Assembly (NCBI GenBank): GCA_036583965.1
Contig: JAZBQD010000015.1
Coordinates: forward strand, 64,634,330-64,698,329
Reading direction: 5' to 3'
DNA: 64,000 nt
From: Prunella strophiata
Lineage: Eukaryota > Chordata > Aves > Passeriformes > Prunellidae
Of the stretch, positions 51,601-64,000 are shown in pieces. A program made the position numbers and the translations under genes. Under the pieces are notes generated by a model, which did no database searches, was not told the origin of the DNA, and saw only the letters and a list, made by a program, of their open reading frames with translations. Numbering within the stretch: position 1 is the stretch's first letter; each line of letters opens with the position of its first letter.

Positions 51601-53137
51601 TGTCATTCCCAAGTCTTTTCCAGCCTCTTGAGCACTGACAGCAATGACTCAGCTTCAATTTGCATCCTTGCCATCTCTTTTTTTTCAGCAAAAACTTGCA
51701 TAGGATTCTACAAAGTCCAACCTGATTTGAATGTCAAAGAGATGGAACAATCATAAGAGAACAACATAGATTTGAAACAACAATCATACACACAAAAAAA
51801 GTGGATTTCTTATAATCTGGGTCAAAGTGCAAATGTTGTATGTTCTCTTCACACTTGCAGATGTGAAAAAGCATCACCATCTCTGCTCTGGGAGACCTTT
51901 TATCTTAATATAATTTATAAAAGCTTATCTTTGTTTTGCTAGAGAGACGAGACCTGTGCTCTTTGTTTGTTCAGTAGATAATTTCAGAGTTATTTTACAG
52001 TCCCTTCACATTTTAATTCATAAATTCAGTTTGGAAGCTGGAAGAAGGGAAAGAGGTAGAAGACACACATGGCTAGATGGAATTTTACCTGAATTTGTTG
52101 AATTGTATGCACTGGAGGTCTCTTACCCAGCCACACTTCCAGTGCTATGTCAGTAGTGAAAAATAGCCCTTCCCTTACCACACCTTTTCTTTTTCCACTC
52201 TGATCTTCTGAGACAATATTTTTTTCTCCTCCTGTGCGTAATGGAGCCAGTAATGGGCTTTAAAAAGTGAGCAAACCATCATGCCTGTCTTTTGAAAAAT
52301 GACCATCATTTCACATTTCAGCTGTATATTACCAGCATCCATCCCTACTCTGCTTTTTCACACTGTCTCCTTAGCTTTGAGCCTGAACCTAAAGCACAAG
52401 TAACTTGCTGTGATGGGCTCACCTACAAAAGTTCCCTTGGTGTACATATGTGCTTGCCATGTCCTCTAAAGATCCTGTGAGGAAGGGAATGAGCATCAGT
52501 CCATTAGCAGTCTCAGCCTTCTTGCCTACCACTTCACACTTGTGTGTGACAGACAAACTGCTATAACAGGAATAGCTGCCAAAGACACAGAATGTAAACA
52601 TTTTGGTTTGCCTAAGGAAGGCTCTTCTGCAGTGCTGCATATGAATGAGCTTTGCCTCTCAAGACTGAGAACCCTGCTCACATAGATTATAATTACTTTT
52701 GCCTAGGAGCCTACATTAGCATGTCCTGGCTCACCCTCATCAATCCAGATAGAGTGTAGGGAGGTCCGGACTTTGAGTTGACTTTCTTCACCCACTTCTC
52801 AATTAAAAGGAAAAAAATCAACATTTCTCAAGAGATGACTTCTACTGTGCATCCCTTCAGTTTAAATCTATAAAATGGTTTGATGACTGCTCTTATTATG
52901 GCATATGCCCACTGTCAGCCATGCTTGAATTAATATAATGTAAGGATTAAATGATGACCCACTGGGTTTTTCCTTTTTTCCCTTGCTTTCTATCATTCTG
53001 AAGTGAAAACCAGGGTCTTCTTTTGGAATGTATGGCCTCAAATCACTTACATCCAACCACTCACTGTGACACCTTCTGTACTCTGGTAGCCTCTTTCTGC
53101 TAGCAGTGTATGTTAGGAGTATAATCTTTAGTTCCAG

Positions 53138-53252
53138 ATCACAGAATATTCTGAGTTGGAAGGGACATGCAAGAATCACCAAGTCCAACCCTAAGTAAAT
53201 GGCCCATACAGGGATAAAACCCACAACCTTGGTGTTACTAGCACCTTGCTTG
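53138..53252 (-). mobile_element. tRNA-Ile-derived SINE with CR1-like tail (TguSINE1-like), 5' truncated
   Basis: On the - strand, the first part (53252 down to about 53201) reads GGTGCTAGTAACACCAAGG, then GGGTTTTATCC and TGTATGGGCC. This is the anticodon-arm-to-acceptor half of tRNA-Ile with a degenerate B box at 53211-53221. The second part (53200 down to 53138) reads GTTGGACTTGGTGATTC, CCCTTCCAACTCAGAATATT and TCTGTGAT, which is a CR1-type 3' tail used by the LINE machinery. The A box and the 5' half of the tRNA head are missing. This combination is known from zebra finch and other passerines, and it is the best lineage marker in the window. Confidence 0.82.
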
Positions 53253-53489
53253 AAGAAGAAAAAAATCAGAATGAGACTCCCCCAATAAACAAAATTTCAT
53301 CTTCCTTTTAATCACATTTTTCCCTCTGTATCCAAAGCATTCTATGTTAGTGAATTTTCTCATAAGCAGCTTAGCAGCCAAGCTAAATTCAACCCTGCAG
53401 TTTGAGATGTAGAGGGAGAAAAAATATCTTAGAATTGCATGGTCATCTTTACTTAAACTTTTCTTACCAGAGGCAATTTGTTCTGGATC

Positions 53490-53556
53490 TTCATTAAAGT
53501 GAGAAACAAATAACCATACCATGATTACACTCTCAGAGATGGCAGCAATTTTTACA
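53490..53556 (+). repeat. 67-bp dispersed repeat, copy B
   Basis: This is the second copy of the segment at 50439-50505, with T for C and A for G at two positions. It lies about 240 bases beyond the SINE. A 108-codon open frame on the - strand covers part of it, but copy A has no matching frame, so coding is unlikely. Confidence 0.9.
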
Positions 53557-56500
53557 TTTTGCATGCAGTGCTATATTCAGTACTGCAAAATATTTCCTAG
53601 TATTTAAACTAAATTTCCCACACTGCAGCATGACTCCATTATTACATGTATTGGGCAAAGAAAGAGACACCAGTTTGGGCAGAAAAAACAAAAATAAAGA
53701 AGATTTCAGACATCCAAGACAGGGGAAGAATTGGACAAGAAGCATGAAGCACTGTTGTATGGGTGAGGTGTGATGAGGGAAGAGAGAGAGCAGTATATGC
53801 AGGTAGAACTTATTCCATCTACTTGTATTTGGACAGGTCTGCAAACAAAAGTAACACAGGACAAAGGGGTGTGAGGCAGGATGGGAAATGCATAAAAAGG
53901 TAACTGCTCTAGGTAAATATCATGGTGATAGCCAGTTCTGAAGTGCTTTCATACTGTAAGTACACAAACAAGCTTTGGTTTCACAATATTCTCTTTTAAA
54001 AAGCTTCATTTATCTTTAGTAATTCTTAAGGAATTGTTCAGCTCAACTTAGATTAGTAGCCAAGACCTGGCAACAGCCAGGTGAAATGCCCTCCCTCTGC
54101 TGTAGGCTTTCAGTGTCACCTTGAGGGATTCAATGCCTTATCTTCCCAATTTACTCTCACCTCACAGGAGTGGAGAGAAAATATGTTAAATACTGCCAAA
54201 TCTTCAGATTTCAAGTGGCGGATACATTTGTATACACACACAGCTGGTTCAATACATATTCATTACCTGATAAAAGGAACCAGGCAATACCTGAAATGGG
54301 TTGATTTCTCAAAGTAATTGCTGTTTTTGTCTTAGACAATATTCTTAGTTTCACTAGAAGATCATCTCCAGCCCACTGTACACATAGTGTATAAGTACAC
54401 GATTAGAGCAATGGCAACATGTGAATTACAGGAGTGAAAAAAAGAAATGAACTACAGCGTTTCCCACGCACAGGAAGTTGATACCAGGTCAATTGGATCA
54501 GACTGGCCACAGCCTGGTACTACTTGTCAGTACTTGTCTGAAAATTCATACCACTTCCCTACAGGAGAAAGTGGGCAATGCAGGGGGAAACCTCCTACTA
54601 CATTTAACCTATTGGAAATAAATCTTCATAAAAAGTTAGTATGCAAGACATTTTTGTTGCTCTTCATATTTAGTTCTTTTAGGGCTTTTCCCCCATCTGT
54701 TTCTTTTTACTTCTGTGTAAAACAATCATTCAGTTTTGTAAGTGCAGCATTTTTTCATCTGGGCCACAGAAAATGGAAATCCAGCATTTTTTAATTCCAG
54801 CTAAGAATGGCTTTGCAGCAACGGTCATATGACTCTGAGCTAGTTACACTAATGCTTTTAGAAGCATAACCACTCATTATATTAATTTTGATGACTCAGG
54901 GAAAGAAAAATGTTCTCTAACTTACTTAATGGGATTTTTGGCCATCTTCCCAATAGCTACCTAAAAATTGCTGAGTTGATTACTCACTATTGATTTTAGC
55001 TATGGATTTAGCCATTGATTTCAGGAAGCCAGGAATGGCAGATGGACCAGCACAATAGAATGCAAACAAGATTATAAGGACAAAAAGACTGTTGTGAAGA
55101 TTCCTGTTGAACATATACTGATTTCCTTGGTTCCAATTAGTTTCCAGTTGTGCTGTGGATGTCTTGGACCAGGGAGATAGCAGCAATGCAGTAAACCACA
55201 CTGGTGTGTCAATAAATGGCACCTTGTTTCTTCAAACTGGCAAGAAATCATTACAGTTTGGATCTTTGCTTTTGTGACATGGCACTGGGTGCTCAAAGAC
55301 AGCCCTTGCAAAAAGGAGCTCACAATATAGGAGGCAGCTTCATTGATCTAAGTCTGAACATAATCATAATTGTTGATCACTAAATGAACATAAGGAGGTG
55401 CTGCACTTCAGAGGCTCAATGTGAGAAATGCAAACCTGGTTAGTAGGTAATGAAGCTCTTTTCTTGCTGAGGTAGTAGTGACAGAGTACAGGCTGAGTTC
55501 TTTCTGTTTTATCTCGTTGCAGGGGGACAAAGACACACATGAGTTAGTGTGCCTGAAACTGCCTACTATTAAACTGCACAACAGAGCTGATCAAGGTTAG
55601 AAAGCCTCATGAAAGAGTAGACTGAAGGTGTTGTCTGACACTGTTTCTCTGGAGTGTCCTTGCACGTTGCTAAGGAAACGAAAAGAGATGAAAGAAAGAT
55701 GCTCATAGTTGTTCAGATGAAAGAATCCAAGATGAATGAGGGAGGCTAAATATTTTCTGTTTGGTGACAGGGCCAAACTGTGGCTCTAAACTACAGACCT
55801 TGTCACATGGGAGAAATGTGGAAAAAAACCACATGGTACCAAGAAAAGAACTGCACTTTTGAGAGTTTCCACTGTATTCCCTTGTCCTTGATCTTGGTAA
55901 AAGCAGATCAGCTGCCTTTGAATGCATTCAGTGTCTAGTTTCAGTCCACCATCTGAATCCTTTCAAGACAAAAAGAGACTGGTCCCACCTTCTCTATTAA
56001 TCTGCTTCCTGGTTTGCATCTTCCTGCCCCCACATCCCTCTACCCCACCACACCACTGTATAGGACCCTGGGACTCTAAATAAAGTAATAAGGGAATTTG
56101 ACTCTGCAACCTCCCTGTGTTCTATTATCCCTGTTTTCAGGGGTTTAATACAGACAGAAGAGGATTTAAGTGCCTTAAAAGAAAAGGGAAAAGGTGGAGA
56201 AGATTTTGACTGTGATATGAATTAAGCATATGTCACTGGACTTTCAGTAGCATGCACTGCACATTTTTATTCTTAGGTATTGTTTCCACTTATATAATTC
56301 TGCTACATTCCTCTTTATCCCTCTTGATATGAGTTATAGCTTAGTCTTCTGTGTAGTTTTCCTCTGGCTTCAACATTTCTGACTAGCAGCAATTCGACCA
56401 AAAGCCTTTAGCCTACAAAATACCTGGGGATGCTCAATGGGATGGAGAGATACAGATGTTTTTCTATGACTCACAAGGGGATGCTTTGTTGAAGTCAGTT

Positions 56501-56622
56501 AGGAAACCACTGAGGGCTTGAGTTGCTTTGCTTTGCTTTCTTCCTGAAATCTATCCTTTCCCTGATATAATTTTAGTGAACCAGATTTTCATTGTCGATG
56601 AATGCAGTTTGAACTGGAGGGG

Positions 56623-56642
56623 AAAAAAAAAAAAAAAAAAAA
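56623..56642. repeat. poly-A tract (20 bases)
   Basis: An uninterrupted A run after GGGG. No element body was recognised. Confidence 0.85.
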
Positions 56643-58428
56643 CAGAAAAGAAGGTGTCATTGGTTGGAGAGACCTAGAGTCATTAAGGCACCAAATCAAA
56701 GAAAGAAAACCAAGATGTTTAGCTTACTCATCAGTCTGTTCCATTTCAAATAGCTGGATTCAAATTCACTTGTATATTCAGCAGGAAAGAAAAAAACAGT
56801 TGAAAAAAAAAGTTAGGTCATCCATTAACAAGACTGTGTTTCATTGTTTCATTTCATTTTTATAGCCACCCTATCCCCAAGAAATCTTCTAGCTTCTGGT
56901 TGTCAGAAGTGTAAAATTATTGTTACTCCTTTTATGCATGAAGAACCTGCAGTTCACGATGTGTATGGCATCTCCTAAGTGAGAATTCCTGCAGAGTGGC
57001 AACCCACATATTCTGAATTATGCTAATATTTCCAGCTTGCTTCTCTCCCATGCAATCTTACCTGCCATTTGACTGTCTTTAAAACTAGCTGAGAAAATTA
57101 TCACATCAACTGTAAAGTTTCTGATAAGATAGCATTTATACTGAACAAATATATTCAGGACACTGAACTTGACAATATTAATACATTTCAATATCTCTGT
57201 CTAATACCTCACTGCCTTCAACCAAAGGGATTTTGGTCAGAGTAAGTGATGAATGGATGAAGGCTAAAAAGAGATATACATCCTCTCTTTGGTTAATTTA
57301 AACCATTGTCAACAACTAGAGAGGCAAAAAGGAGAGGATCAGATTACTCAATACTGAAGGAATCTGCCCACATAAAAATTATTTCTCTGAAATGGAAAAA
57401 AAATGCCTTTATTGCAGAAAACTATGCAGTTAAAACAGTTAATGACACTGTAACTCAACTAAAATTCCTCCTTCTCCCCCCTACCCCCCCACTAAATGGT
57501 TTGGAAACAAGTGCTGATTTTTTTCTTCCTTCTGACCTACTTCTTATTAAATTGTATTTAACAAGATTAAGTATGCATTTGCATCAGCAACAGCGTTTCA
57601 CAGTCAAATGCTGGATGACAGAAAGAGCTAGCTTACTTTCTCTCCAATTCCATGCCATGAATCAGTGAATTAATTTACCAGTGGATGTGGAGAACAGCAT
57701 CTTGAAGCCTGTTTTATAACCAGCCATCAGTGGTGTGCAATGAAATTCTTGTAATAAGCAAATCCATCAGACAGACAAACTGCTCTGATACTTGGGCATT
57801 GGCATTGTAGAAAGCAGAATGAGAAGTCCTAATCCCAATTCCTGAAGGACAGTACTTGCCAGTATTGAATTATATGATTTTTTTTTCAGAACACTTCATG
57901 TATTATAAAAAGTTTCCTTATTCATGTGAATAATTCTTGTGATAACTTACACAAATAATTACTTGCTTGAATAAGAGCTACAGAATTGCTTCCTATGGGA
58001 ATGACTTCAGCAGGGGTTTCTAAAGCATTCATCATTCTTAGTGAAAGTCTTAGACTTGGTTGATTAGGAATAATGCAAAATTATGTGCTTTTTGTAAATC
58101 TTTACTGTCATTTAGCATATATGTACCTACAGCAAGTATCATTCTCAGACTTATTTCAGTGGAACCTGAAGCCAGAGAAAAATTTACAGCTTTCACTGAG
58201 TGCCTCAGAAGCCCTGAAGTGAATTGTTAGCAAAAGTCAGTCATTTAGCAGACACAGAGAAGTCACCAGTGCATTGTGTGACAGGGAATGGGAAAGCAGA
58301 ACAGACCAGAATCTCATTTCTTCTTGGAGCTTTCCAGCTGATGAGTACCAATCAAAATACCAGCTTTCCAAGAGGGGAGTACTGTAGGGTAATGCATTAA
58401 AGTGAAAGCTCTCCACTTCAATATTTTT

Positions 58429-58434
<6 letters not shown>

Positions 58435-58472
<38 letters not shown>

Positions 58473-58490
58473 AAAAAAAACCCACAACTA
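58435..58490. repeat. poly-A tract (36 bases) and A-rich flank
   Basis: 36 A bases, then CC, eight A bases and CCCAC. The upstream sequence was considered as a retroposed transcript but no gene or SINE was recognised. Confidence 0.9.
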
Positions 58491-61400
58491 TTTATCAGAT
58501 AGAGTACTATGAAAAAAAAACCCAAATGTGAGCATTTGATCAATCTGGGAACTAAAGAAAAGCTCATTGATAGGAAAAAAAAAACTGTTTTTAAAAATTG
58601 GTTTAGGCAAACTTTCTTTACATATCTTTATTAAATTTGAAGACCATTACTTGGACATGTGAAAACCCCATTTTTCTTGTCAAAAATCAAGACAATGAGA
58701 CATCAGAAGTGTTGGGGTGTGAAGCAGTCTACAGGGCCAAGCCCACAGTAAAGAGCTTCAGAAAAAGTAATGAATGCCAAGGGGCTCTGAGAGACAGAAG
58801 GGACTCCAAGATAGCATGATGGCTTGATTACCATTTCCTCAATGACTGAAATCAGTAAAATGCTGCAAGATTTCTGCATTTGTTTTGCAGTTTAATTGTA
58901 ATCTTTAATCTCTTAAAGACCAAGGCACAATAATTCCAAGTATCAGATCCAGGGAATCACCAAAACTGACGATCCAAGTATATTAAGCTGTGTACTTACC
59001 ATTAGTACCATTCATGCTTCTGTGCCTTCATTGATGAACTCATTCCTGGCTCCCAAAAGCCACCCTCTGCTGTTACAGACAGAGCTGCAAGTGACGTTTT
59101 GTATTTCATAACCCTGAGCTCAATATCCATTATTGCTCCTTATGGCAATTTTAAAGATTTGTTTTATTTAAGGAAGCTTTTCTTCATCAAAATAACTGTA
59201 ACAGATGTTTTATGTTCTATTTGTTTTGCTATGTGATAGCACTGCAGAGAGAGATTAAATTAACTCCCCAAGTAGTGTATTTCTAGGGTGAAAATAAATG
59301 AGAAGAAATCAAAACATATGTCCAAGGGAAAACCAAGCATCTATTCAAGGGACAGATATTTTTGGAGTGCTGACTTTACTGGTTGTTTACATGGTGCCAT
59401 TGTTTCCAGTGAAAAGTGTGCATCACATTCCCAAGATCTGTGCACATTATCACATTAGTGATAATGAACTTCAGTTAATACTAAAGCTATTCATAACTTA
59501 CCTTTTTTGTCCTGAATCACAATTCCCATATTCCTCTAATGATCATGTTTTTATGTCTCTGTAGTCCTTGTCTAATGTACAGATTGATATATATTACAAT
59601 AAAGTATTATTGTAGGTAAGGATTGGATTGCATGACTGAGTGAAATTACTGTTCATTAAAGAACGTTAGTAATTTATTTGACAAATTTTTTAAAAAATTT
59701 AAAATCCTGTATGCAATTCCTTGAAGGTGTGTCATGGAAACTATATTGCACTACATACATTTTGATAGACAAGGCTGCCCCAGGAACATTCCTTTTAAAA
59801 AGCATGAACAGTAAAAAGATCTGTATTTAAAAGGTTTTTGTATACTGAGTAAATAAGCCCAAACACTGTATGATTTCAGCAGTGAAGTATGTCATGATTT
59901 TGCCTTGCTTGTCATGATTAACAGAATGACAGATCCGCCCACAAGTCACTAGCACCATGACAAACCATGCTATGGCAGAATGACAACTTTTCTCATCTAA
60001 ATTAAAAAAGACATCAAGAAAATGTCACTGTTCCCATATTGAAGTCTTTTGACAAAACAAAGCTAGTGACACCACAACAGTCTCTCTCCACAGATGCCTT
60101 TTACTAAAACTTCAATTTGAGAAACATGCTTTAAACACAAGATATTCTCCAAGGCATTAATCATCAGTAGGGATCTTGGGGCTGATTGTATTCTCTGCTT
60201 TCCAAGTTGGTATATATGGAGTTATTTTGATTATGTCTGTGTTGGAGAATCAAACCATTTTCAATGGAACTAGTGGCACAGAACACATTTAAATGTGAGC
60301 TTGAGAACTTGTGCGCTATAGCAACGTAGAATTCTTTTGTATACAGCACATTTTTGTGCAGAGACCCTTATGCCCCAAACATGAATAAAAAGCAATAACT
60401 CTGTTTTAACTGCTTTTAGCAGAGCTAAATACTATTTAGGTTGAATTATATCAGCATGGAATAAGTTCTAACAGAAGGCTTGGGTATTCTAGCCACTGAG
60501 ATAGTGACTTTAAAGGTGCTTGGTGCACAAAGTTAAACTCAGATATATCAGAAGATAGAACACTGACATGTCAAGACAGAAGATAGACTGAATTATACCA
60601 GAAAGTGTTTGGTATATGTACTGGGCCATTGTTCCATACAGAGGGAATTTATGTTAAAAATAATAAAAGCCAGTAGAGATTTAGCCAGCTACAAAAGCTG
60701 GGTTGAACATTTATACTGATACCTCAGACGAAGCATGGGCTCACAGTTAGGGAAGTGGTTAGTATGAGTTGGTTGACACTCCCTTTCCTGCCCCTTTAGG
60801 CTGAGCTCTTGCTGTGCATCCAGCTGAGCCCACACTTCCTGCATGGAGGATTCTGTCCCTGGTACAACAGAGTCCCCTGAGTCTGCAGCATGGTCATTGG
60901 CAGGGCTCTCAGCTCTCCTTTTGCAGAAAAAGGAGCAAAACCACAGAGGGGTTAATGCAAGTTGTACAGAGTTATCCTGGGAGGCTGTGGTAGAGGTGGG
61001 GGTCAGATTTCATGCATTTATTTGTCTATCCTTTCTTGCAGTCCTGACCAGGAATACTCATCATTTTTCATCAAAGAAATACCTGGTGGTAGCTCAGCTA
61101 ATCTTATCAGCTGCTGCTGTTGCCTTTTGAGATCAATATAAAGCATTTCCAGATCCCTGCAGTGAGGTTCCATGGTTTCTTAGTTGAGCTAAGAGGATCC
61201 CTGACGTGTTTCTTAGGTATGCTATGAAACCCTGACAATTGTATCCCTTGCAGTGCTGTCCTCCCAGTGCATGCATATATATGTCACCTTCTGAGGCACA
61301 TATGGGCATGTTCTTCAGTTCTCTTTGCACATCATTTTCATTCCTTCCCATAATTTATTCATGCCAATTTGTCATCAAGTATTGTATTTCTTCCCATTCA

Positions 61401-62104
61401 TTATTCAGTGGATGATAAAGAAATGGTGTAATACCAAACAGCACGAGGAAGAAATGCACCAGGGACTTGGTAGATTGGGGAGTTGTATGTGCAAGAATCA
61501 AGGAGACATTCCAGTTCATTTCCTGTCCTGGCAAATGTTACTGCTTACTGAGATGCTGATCCTTCCAGCACTTGTGTGCCAAAATCCCATAGATGCCATC
61601 ATTTTCTGTAATGAGGACTTGCAGTTTCAGATCCTTGGAGTGCAATGTTTTCTTTAGCTACCTGAAAAGGTGCCCCAGGCTTCTCTTCAGTCTCTTCAGA
61701 GGCACTTGCAGGTGGTGGCTCTGTCAAGACACCGAGTAACACCTGGCTGCAGGTCCGTAATTAGTAGTACTGATGTGACTAAACCTGTTCACAGCTTTAA
61801 AATTCAGCAGATGTACTAGCATTCACAGATTCAGGACCTGGTTATGTGGGTTTTGTGTGGAGCAGTTGCTCAATGCTGAGGTAAGCATCTCTGCTCCTAC
61901 CACTGCTTTCTTCTAGCTGAAGTAACAAAGTTGAAAAATGCAACATCTGTATGGGAATGGTAAAAGCTGCAGTAAGTTGTTAATTGTTTAGAGACATAAT
62001 TTACCTTCATTGATTTCTACTTTTAAAACACTGTATCTTGTTGCCCACAACTTTAAAATGTCTATTTTTCATTCTTCTCCTGTGTCTTCTGCTGGATTGG
62101 GAAG

Positions 62105-62221
62105 GTGGACAGCATGGCGAGTCTCCACAACATACACGTTCGCACAGGCTGCTTCTGTAACACAGGAGCCTGCCAGATGCATCTGGACATGAGCAATGAG
62201 GACATCCAAAGGAACCTGCAG
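62105..62221 (+). CDS. MOCOS: MOCOS internal exon carrying the catalytic cysteine motif
   Basis: This exon has 39 whole codons in phase 0, beginning VDSMASLHNIHVRTGCFCNT and ending SNEDIQRNLQ. RTGCFCN(T/P)GAC is the signature around the active-site cysteine of molybdenum cofactor sulfurases, and in plant ABA3 the middle cysteine (Cys430) takes up sulfur as a persulfide. Here that residue is TGT at 62156-62158; the flanking cysteines are also present. The acceptor is GGGAAG directly before GTGGAC, and the donor is CTGCAG followed by GTCAGT. The reading frame fits the previous exon only if that exon has 200 bases rather than the 201 seen. The exon itself has no stop or indel in its proper frame. 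Confidence 0.95.
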
Positions 62222-64000
62222 GTCAGTTTCTGAATGTGGTTAGAAGTTAAAAGCTAAAGTGCATCACATCCCATGGTTTTGAGTCTCTGTGACTTTATGA
62301 AGTTAAATTTGACTTGTTTTCTTTAAGCTTTCAACTGCTTTGCCTTGTTAAAAAATTAAATTGATTGAAACTTGGCTCATTGAAATGAGGTATTGAAACA
62401 AAATCATTTGATGGATGCAGAGAAGTATGTGTTGCTCGTTATTATTTCATTGGAGAATAGGAAATTGGGCATTCTTGTTTGGTTTTGGAATTGCATGATA
62501 TCAAGACTTCCAGCAGAAGAGAATTTCCTGGACAACTCTGCTCATGTTTTTCTTTAGATATCCTAATTTATTATTGTGCATACTAATGCTCAAGTCTTGT
62601 AGACCTGTTGCTGTTGGGTGTTACAATTTAAAATGCATAAGCAAATTGGACAGGAAACAATAAAGGCAAATACACAGTGGCTCTCAGAGGATGAAGCAAA
62701 TTTAGATGAAATCTACTTGGATTACTGGTGTGTTAGATTTTTAGAATATGAATGTAAAGACTGTTTTCAAGATTACTAATGTTTTCCATAAGCTGTCATT
62801 AAAAGATGTATAGCAGGATGTATTACAGTGAAGTGGAGGAGGCTTCCTGTCTGCATATTTGTCAGTTTGAAATTACAGTAAATTAATTCAGAACAATCAA
62901 AAACTTTATTAATGATGTTCTTCCAAAGGTAAAAAAAAAAAAAAATCTAATTGCTGTAATGATATTATAGCTCCCTTATAATTTCACAGAGACATATAGA
63001 TAATTTTGCAAACACATTTGCATGCAGCACTAATTCTTTAAGGCTGCTGCAGTTCTTTAATACCTTCCTTGGCAAAATGGTGCCTTGACTTGCCACGGAA
63101 GCTCTCTCCTCTGAGAAAATAAAAAGCAGTCTAACCTTTTGCTGAAGTGGAAAATGCCAAATAACCAGCTGCAATGCTCCTGGATCTCCTTATACAAGGA
63201 GGATTTTGCTAAGGAGTGAGTGACTTCTTTTAGGCCTATGTCATTTAAATGGGGATAGGCTAAAGTTAAATTTATGGAGAGACACTTAATCACCAAAGGT
63301 TTTATAATGAGGTGGTACAGTTACACAGTCGTTATATGGGGACATTCCACTCCCATCAGTGCTTTGAGAAGGATCAGGATGAGTTATTGACAACATTACT
63401 GTGTAGAGGAAGGCATCTTTTATCACATTACTTGCACATATTCTTCAGTTTCGTCTTTTCCCAGGGTGCTGGCTGTATTCTTCCTTCCCTGATGAAGTTG
63501 TACATGATAAAATGCCTGTGAGGGAGGACTTTCTGTCAAGTGTCCCTGGAGAAGTGTGGTTAGTTTTCTTAGAATATTATGTAGGAGCTCGTTTACTTAT
63601 TTGCACAGTAGGAACCTCTCTCCTCAGTCAATCAAGCAATACTTGGCAGAAGAGTTACAGAAGGGTATATTAACAGATGCAACCTAATTTTGCAAATGTT
63701 TCTTCTGCTCTGTTGTCAAGGATAAAAACTACTTCACACTGCATTAAAATATTTACTCCTGTGTTGTATGTTTTGACATAGATGCAGGGGTTTTATTTCT
63801 CCTTGCATAAATGACATCTGTGTTCACTGTCCTGTGACATGTCTTGCTTAAAAAAAAGCCCTCATGTAAATAAACTATTCACATGTCCATTTTTAATGTG
63901 ACAGAAATGTGTAAATAAGTTAAACTCTGAGGAAAAAACCCCAACAGCTGCTGCACTTAGGGAATAGGATGCTGAGTAAGGACTAAATCTCAAGCCCATT
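62222..64000 (+). other. MOCOS: MOCOS intron, 5' part (continues past the window)
   Basis: This is intron sequence after the GTCAGT donor. It holds a 15-base A run near 62932 and unique AT-rich sequence. The next MOCOS exon, expected to continue after the catalytic motif, was not found before base 64000. Confidence 0.85.

Larger units (their letters stand above)
47642..62104 (+). other. MOCOS: MOCOS intron of 14.5 kb
   Basis: This intron starts with GTATGT. It ends with a pyrimidine tract (62065-62090) and then GGATTGGGAAG, so the last ten bases before the exon are purine-rich and the acceptor is weaker than the others. It holds a GATATA microsatellite, the two copies of a 67-bp repeat, a tRNA-derived SINE, a candidate conserved block near 51.1-51.6 kb and A-rich tracts near 56.6 and 58.4 kb. 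The remaining sequence is AT-rich and unique, with no coding frame or RNA gene that I recognise. Confidence 0.9.

Noticed and set aside
53201..53252. A tRNA-Ile gene on the - strand
   Set aside because: Only the 3' half is present, the B box is degenerate, and it is fused to a CR1-like tail, so it is a SINE.
62113..62118. Alternative acceptor eight bases inside the third exon (GACAG before CATGGC) as a rescue of the frameshift
   Set aside because: Skipping eight bases after the extra T still leaves the frame wrong.
62010..62192. 60-codon frame overlapping the third MOCOS exon in another phase
   Set aside because: The phase 0 reading gives the conserved MOCOS sequence; the other frame is a shadow.

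Overview
This is a 64 kb stretch of vertebrate nuclear DNA, almost certainly from a bird and probably a songbird. The evidence is AT-rich, intron-like sequence with very few coding exons, several CR1 LINE fragments with typical avian 3' ends (one ends in the ATTCTATGAT-type tail at 24584-24601), and a short SINE at 53138-53252. The SINE joins a tRNA-Ile-like head to a CR1-like tail, a type known from zebra finch and its relatives.

The only gene I can support is the middle part of MOCOS (molybdenum cofactor sulfurase) on the + strand, as three internal exons: 15756-15832, 47441-47641 and 62105-62221. They encode the later part of the PLP-dependent NifS-like domain, including the GCFCN motif that carries the catalytic persulfide cysteine. 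The earlier exons lie before base 1, and the rest of the gene, including the MOSC domain, lies beyond base 64000. The window is therefore four introns: a partial upstream one (1-15755), one of 31.6 kb, one of 14.5 kb, and a partial downstream one (62222-64000).

The most important observation is in the middle exon. It is intact for 60-odd codons, but its last codons contain an extra T in a run of five (47632-47636). Four Ts would give G-F-S-Q followed in frame by V-D-S-M in the next exon. Five Ts shift the frame and bring a TAA at 62158-62160, overlapping the catalytic Cys codon. Birds excrete uric acid made by xanthine dehydrogenase, which needs MOCOS, so a sequencing or assembly error is the simplest explanation. 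A real allele, or rescue through an in-frame cryptic donor at 47623, remains possible.

The introns hold an old, heavily decayed LINE on the - strand (about 3.7-4.9 kb, perhaps 3.2-5.9 kb) in which endonuclease and reverse-transcriptase motifs are still legible. They also hold an internally deleted CR1-like copy (10.8-11.5 kb), three further CR1 3' fragments, the SINE, many poly-A/T tracts, two microsatellites and a small tandem duplication. A 67-bp sequence occurs twice, 3.05 kb apart, with only two differences. A GC-rich block at 34.1-34.7 kb and several unique, non-repetitive blocks may be conserved noncoding elements. I saw no tRNA or rRNA gene, CRISPR array, intact transposon or second protein-coding gene, and nothing that amounts to a new biological system.
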